Positions 60,948 through 64,000 of a stretch of DNA of 64,000 bases are shown here, piece by piece. The notes below the pieces were generated by a model. It searched no databases. It was not told the origin of the DNA and was given only the letters and a program-made list of their open reading frames with translations. Source of the DNA: Lachnospiraceae bacterium (lineage in GTDB: Bacteria > Bacillota > Clostridia > Lachnospirales > Lachnospiraceae); assembly GCA_017434885.1 (NCBI GenBank), contig JAFSGE010000041.1:33518-97517 (forward strand), read 5' to 3'. Made by a program: the position numbers and the translations under genes. Within the stretch, counting starts at the first letter, position 1. The number at the start of each line of letters is the position of its first letter.

Positions 60948-61361
60948 ATGAGAGACGATAATTGTATTTTTTGTAAAATTGCAGCAGGAGAGATTCTTTC
61001 AAAAACGTTATATGAAGATGATAAATTCCGTGTGATACTGGATTTGGGTCCTGCAGCGAAGGGACATGCGTTAATTTTGCCCAAAGATCATTATGCCAAT
61101 CTTTATGAACTTCCTGAAGAGTTGGCAGGAGATGTGATGAAGTTGGCAAAGAAGATGGCAAAAGTCATGACGGAGAAACTGGAATGTAAAGGATTTAATC
61201 TGGTTCAGAATAATGGAGAAATAGCAGGTCAGACAGTATTTCACTTTCATATGCATCTTATTCCCAGATATGAAGATGACGGACAAACTATCGGATGGAA
61301 GCCGGGAAGTCCAAGTCAGGAAGAATTGGAAGAGATTAAAAATCTGATTACGAGGGATTAG
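60948..61361 (+). CDS. HIT family nucleotide hydrolase/transferase
   Basis: 137 aa with the histidine triad HFHMHLIPRY and N-terminal CIFCKIAAGEI with CxxC, plus GHALILPKDHYANLYEL, as in Hint/HinT adenosine-5'-phosphoramidases. It cleaves AMP from phosphoramidates or acyl-adenylates. The next gene (fumarase alpha) begins 2 bp after its stop. Confidence 0.95.
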   Translation: MRDDNCIFCKIAAGEILSKTLYEDDKFRVILDLGPAAKGHALILPKDHYANLYELPEELAGDVMKLAKKMAKVMTEKLECKGFNLVQNNGEIAGQTVFHFHMHLIPRYEDDGQTIGWKPGSPSQEELEEIKNLITRD

Positions 61362-61363
61362 AA

Positions 61364-62206
61364 ATGAGAACAGTTCATGTTGACGAAATCATAAAGAATG
61401 TGAAGGAAATGTGTATTGAGGCAAATCATTTTCTTTCTGAGGATGTGGATGCGGCACTTAGCTGTGCACAGAAATCAGAGAAATCTCCTTTGGGAAAGCA
61501 GATTTTGAATCAGCTTAGAGAAAATCTGGAGATAGCCGGGGACGATATGATTCCGATTTGTCAGGATACCGGTATGGCGGTTGTTTTTTTGGAAGTCGGA
61601 CAGGAAGTTCATGTGGAAGGCGGGCTTTTGACTGACGCAGTGAACGAAGGTGTTCGTCAGGGATATGTAGAAGGATTTCTGCGTAAGTCCGTTGTCAAGG
61701 ATCCTTTTATCAGGGAAAACACCAAAGACAATACCCCGGCAGTGATTCATTATGATATTGTTGCAGGTGATAAGGTTAAAATTACTGTTGCGCCGAAAGG
61801 ATTCGGCAGTGAAAATATGAGCAGAGTGTTTATGCTCAAGCCGGCAGACGGCATGCAGGGCGTAAAGGAAGCCATCCTTACGGCAGTAAAGGATGCCGGT
61901 CCCAATGCATGTCCTCCCATGGTAGTTGGGGTGGGCATCGGCGGAACATTTGAAAAGTGTGCGCTGATGGCAAAACAAGCATTGACGAGACCGCTCAATA
62001 TCCGTTCTCAGATTCCTTATGTCAAAGAGATGGGAGAGGAACTTTTGGAGCAGATTAACAAATCCGGTATCGGACCGGGTGGTTTAGGCGGCAGTACCAC
62101 GGCACTGGCAGTTAATATTAATACATATCCTACACATATCGCCGGTTTGCCGGTTGCAATCAATATTTGCTGCCATGTAAACAGACATTGTGTCAGAGAA
62201 ATTTAA
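61364..62206 (+). CDS. Fumarate hydratase class I, alpha subunit
   Basis: This iron-sulfur hydro-lyase interconverts fumarate and malate. The N-terminal half of class I fumarase/L-tartrate dehydratase is encoded as a separate subunit, as in most anaerobes. The [4Fe-4S] ligands are in ICQDTGMAVVF, GPNACPPMVVGVGIGGTFE and NICCHVNRHC. 280 aa is standard. The beta subunit gene follows 57 bp later, separated by a 16-bp palindrome. Confidence 0.93.
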   Translation: MRTVHVDEIIKNVKEMCIEANHFLSEDVDAALSCAQKSEKSPLGKQILNQLRENLEIAGDDMIPICQDTGMAVVFLEVGQEVHVEGGLLTDAVNEGVRQGYVEGFLRKSVVKDPFIRENTKDNTPAVIHYDIVAGDKVKITVAPKGFGSENMSRVFMLKPADGMQGVKEAILTAVKDAGPNACPPMVVGVGIGGTFEKCALMAKQALTRPLNIRSQIPYVKEMGEELLEQINKSGIGPGGLGGSTTALAVNINTYPTHIAGLPVAINICCHVNRHCVREI

Positions 62207-62214
62207 ATGAGTTT

Positions 62215-62230
62215 CTACTATATATAGTAG
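62215..62230 (+). promoter_or_regulatory. Perfect 16-bp palindrome between the two fumarase genes
   Basis: CTACTATATATAGTAG followed by GTTTTATTTTTT resembles a weak terminator or an mRNA-stabilising hairpin between two subunits that need equal amounts. Confidence 0.5.
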
Positions 62231-62263
62231 GTTTTATTTTTTAGAGCGGAAGGTATGGTATCG

Positions 62264-62815
62264 ATGGACAAATATATTACAATTCCTTTTGATAAGGAAA
62301 CGGCTCTGACACTACAAAGCGGAGACTATGTGTATTTAACCGGAACAATGTATACTGCGAGGGATGCGGCACACAAAAGAATGTATGAAACGTTAGAGCA
62401 GGGGGGAGAACTTCCTTTTGATATTAAGGATGCCGTTATTTATTATATGGGTCCCTCCCCGGCAAGAGAAGGAAGGCCCATAGGTTCCGCAGGTCCCACT
62501 ACATCCAGTAGAATGGATAAATATGCACCTACTTTGCTTGACCTTGGTCAGAGAGTAATGATAGGTAAAGGAAAACGTGCCGAAGCAGTAAAAGATGCGA
62601 TTGTGCGAAACGGAGCGGTTTATTTTGCAGCAGTAGGAGGAGCCGGTGCTTTACTTTCCAAATCAATTATCAGTTCAGAAGTAATTGCATATGATGATTT
62701 GGGAACAGAGGCCATTCGGAGGTTAGAAGTAAAAAATTTTCCTGCCATTGTGGTAATAGATTCCGAAGGGAACAATTTATACGAGACAGCGATTAATGAT
62801 TACAAAGAAGATTAA
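62264..62815 (+). CDS. Fumarate hydratase class I, beta subunit
   Basis: The C-terminal half of class I fumarase. Hallmarks are GDYVYLTGTMYTARDAAHKRM, YYMGPSPAREGRPIGSAGPT (the substrate-binding GPSP and GSAGPTTS loops) and IGKGKRAEAVKDAI. ATG 62264 is chosen because GGAAGG is then 10 bases upstream; it nearly abuts the ATG at 62255. Together with the alpha subunit it forms the active dehydratase. Confidence 0.93.
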   Translation: MDKYITIPFDKETALTLQSGDYVYLTGTMYTARDAAHKRMYETLEQGGELPFDIKDAVIYYMGPSPAREGRPIGSAGPTTSSRMDKYAPTLLDLGQRVMIGKGKRAEAVKDAIVRNGAVYFAAVGGAGALLSKSIISSEVIAYDDLGTEAIRRLEVKNFPAIVVIDSEGNNLYETAINDYKED

Positions 62816-62834
62816 ATGACAGGAGACTAGGACA

Positions 62835-63542
62835 GTGAGAATTGCGTTAATGGTTGTAAGACTTATTTTGAAGGCACCATATTATTTCTTTCAAATCTGG
62901 TGGTGCGGCAGAAGCAAGAAGGTGACTTTGGAAGAGGCATATGCGGTTGTTAAAAAGGTTACAAAGAATGCAAACCGTGCGGGAAGAGTAACGATAGAAA
63001 GTCACGGATTGGAGAACATACCTGCAGAAGATGGTTTTATGTTTTTTCCTAATCATCAGGGATTGTTTGACGTATTGGTATTTTTGGAATCCTGTCCCAG
63101 ACCTTTTGGTTTTGTCATCAAGAAAGAAGCAAGTAACATTATCCTTTTAAAACAGGTTATGGAGGCTCTCCGCTCTTATGCAATGGACAGAGAAGATATT
63201 AAACAGTCCATGCAGGTAATTATGAATGTTGCCCGGGAAGTATCAGAGGGCAGAAACTTTCTTATCTTTGCGGAAGGAACCAGAAGTAAAAACGGAAATC
63301 AATTACTTGACTTTAAAGGCGGAAGTTTTAAAAGTGCCACAAAAGCAAAGTGTCCTATTGTGCCTTGCGCTTTAATTGATTCTTTTGTTCCGTTTGATGA
63401 AAACTCAATCTGCCCCGTAACTGTTAAGGTGATATATCTGCCTCCTATGTATTATGAGGAATATAAAGATATGAAGACAGTTGACATTGCAGCAGAAGTG
63501 AAGAGAAGAATTGAGCAAGCGATTGCAGAGTATACGGCATAA
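62835..63542 (+). CDS. plsC: 1-acyl-sn-glycerol-3-phosphate acyltransferase (PlsC family)
   Basis: PlsC makes phosphatidic acid at the membrane. The acyltransferase motifs are NHQGLFD (NHx4D), FAEGTRSKNG (EGTR) and IVPCALIDSF (VPC). A short N-terminal hydrophobic helix (IALMVVRLILKAPYYFF) anchors it. 235 aa. GTG start, AGGAG nine bases upstream. It is the last gene of the HIT-fumarase-plsC run. Confidence 0.92.
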   Translation: MRIALMVVRLILKAPYYFFQIWWCGRSKKVTLEEAYAVVKKVTKNANRAGRVTIESHGLENIPAEDGFMFFPNHQGLFDVLVFLESCPRPFGFVIKKEASNIILLKQVMEALRSYAMDREDIKQSMQVIMNVAREVSEGRNFLIFAEGTRSKNGNQLLDFKGGSFKSATKAKCPIVPCALIDSFVPFDENSICPVTVKVIYLPPMYYEEYKDMKTVDIAAEVKRRIEQAIAEYTA

Positions 63543-63647
63543 GATTGAATAAGAAAAATATCTTTGTCAAAAATAATGAAAAAATAATACAAAAACAGTA
63601 TTTTTGAGAAATGATATTTCTTGCTGAGATTTTCTCAGAAAAAGGTG

Positions 63648-63676
63648 TTGACAAACAAAACACGCTTATGTATAAT
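63648..63676 (+). promoter_or_regulatory. Consensus sigma-A promoter of tRNA-Ser
   Basis: TTGACA (63648-63653), a 17-bp spacer and TATAAT (63671-63676), a perfect consensus; the tRNA begins 61 bp downstream. Confidence 0.92.
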
Positions 63677-63737
63677 AACTTTTGCGTCACAAAAGCGCAC
63701 AATAAAATATTGGTAGCGGTAAGCAATTCAGAATTTT

Positions 63738-63825
63738 GGAGAAATACTCAAGAGGCTGAAGAGGCGCCCCTGCTAAGGGTGTAGGTCGTTCACGCGGCGC
63801 GAGGGTTCAAATCCCTCTTTCTCCG
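63738..63825 (+). tRNA. tRNA-Ser (anticodon GCT)
   Basis: Acceptor GGAGAAA (63738-63744) pairs with TTTCTCC (63818-63824), discriminator G. The anticodon loop CTGCTAA gives GCT (63772-63774), decoding AGC/AGU. A long variable arm (GTCGTTCACGCGGC region) marks it as class II. The T arm is GAGGG-TTCAAAT-CCCTC. No CCA encoded. Confidence 0.95.
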
Positions 63826-63888
63826 TTTAGCTACCAGTAAGAAAACTGGATGTGCTAAAAAGTTTTCGAAAAAAATTTAAAAAAGGTC

Positions 63889-63917
63889 TTGACAGTAAGG
63901 AAAGCACATGATAAGAT
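63889..63917 (+). promoter_or_regulatory. rRNA-type promoter and leader at window end
   Basis: TTGACA (63889-63894), a 17-bp spacer and TAAGAT (63912-63917). About 75 bases of leader follow, with CTGAACCTTGACAAATAAAC resembling the boxA-containing leaders upstream of clostridial 16S rRNA genes. No coding sequence is visible to the edge, so a ribosomal operon probably begins just outside. Confidence 0.65.
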
Positions 63918-64000
63918 ATCAGAGTTGCGTCTGAAAGAAAAGACCAACTGAACCTTGACAAATAAACAGCAATGCAACCCTGAAAATTCTAAAGAGTAAA

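Noticed and set aside
63826-63870. CCAGT...ACTGG hairpin after tRNA-Ser as terminator
   Set aside because: No T-run follows the stem; the next feature is a new strong promoter, so termination here is unclear.

Overview
The window is a low-GC Gram-positive (Firmicutes/Clostridia) chromosome segment, most likely from a gut Lachnospiraceae. The evidence is strong AAGGAGG-type ribosome sites with many TTG/GTG starts, tRNA genes without an encoded CCA, DUF2508 and BofA sporulation-linked genes, a flagellin preceded by a DUF6240-like gene, a clostridial Tad pilus locus with DUF5702 and FHA genes, a two-subunit class I fumarase, GH113/GH3 glycosidases and MobL-type mobilisation genes. The genus is an inference; no rRNA sequence is visible.

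Layout. 1-12.8 kb is core: a partial sialate O-acetylesterase, an exonuclease, a D,D-carboxypeptidase, trmB, a cytidylate-kinase-like protein, a MATE pump, tRNA-Pro with a broken tRNA copy beside it, a GH3 glucosidase, an HtrA-fold protein that has lost its catalytic triad, a YhaM-like HD exoribonuclease and an RlmCD-type methyltransferase. 12.8-21.9 kb is an AT-rich accessory island, the remnant of a mobilisable element. It has an oriT-like double hairpin, a ribbon-helix-helix gene, a MobL-like relaxase that ends abnormally, decayed copies of both, and cargo of unrecognised genes. The most interesting cargo is a two-gene cassette of a 125-aa protein resembling effector-associated component EACC1 and an HExxH metallopeptidase.

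21.9-38 kb holds an AraC regulator divergent from a heterodimeric ABC exporter with repeated operator-like sites, a flavin reductase behind duplicated promoter/hairpin units, a DUF3298-type lipoprotein, a GNAT enzyme, a chemoreceptor fused to a c-di-GMP-binding PilZ domain, TspO, a stand-alone PilZ protein, two polytopic membrane enzymes/transporters and a GH113 enzyme with its own AraC regulator. 38-45 kb has tRNA-Lys, tatD-rsmA, a large TPR/acidic/degenerate-AAA protein and glgB.

45.2-50 kb is a flagellin operon (DUF6240-like, flagellin, FliS) under a recognisable sigma-D promoter whose start site falls inside the glgB terminator. 50.8-59.9 kb is a complete Gram-positive Tad/Flp pilus operon, including a 58-aa prepilin. 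59.9-63.5 kb carries a flavodoxin-SCP2 fusion, a HIT protein, both fumarase subunits and PlsC. The window closes with tRNA-Ser and a strong rRNA-type promoter with a leader, so a ribosomal operon probably starts just beyond the end.
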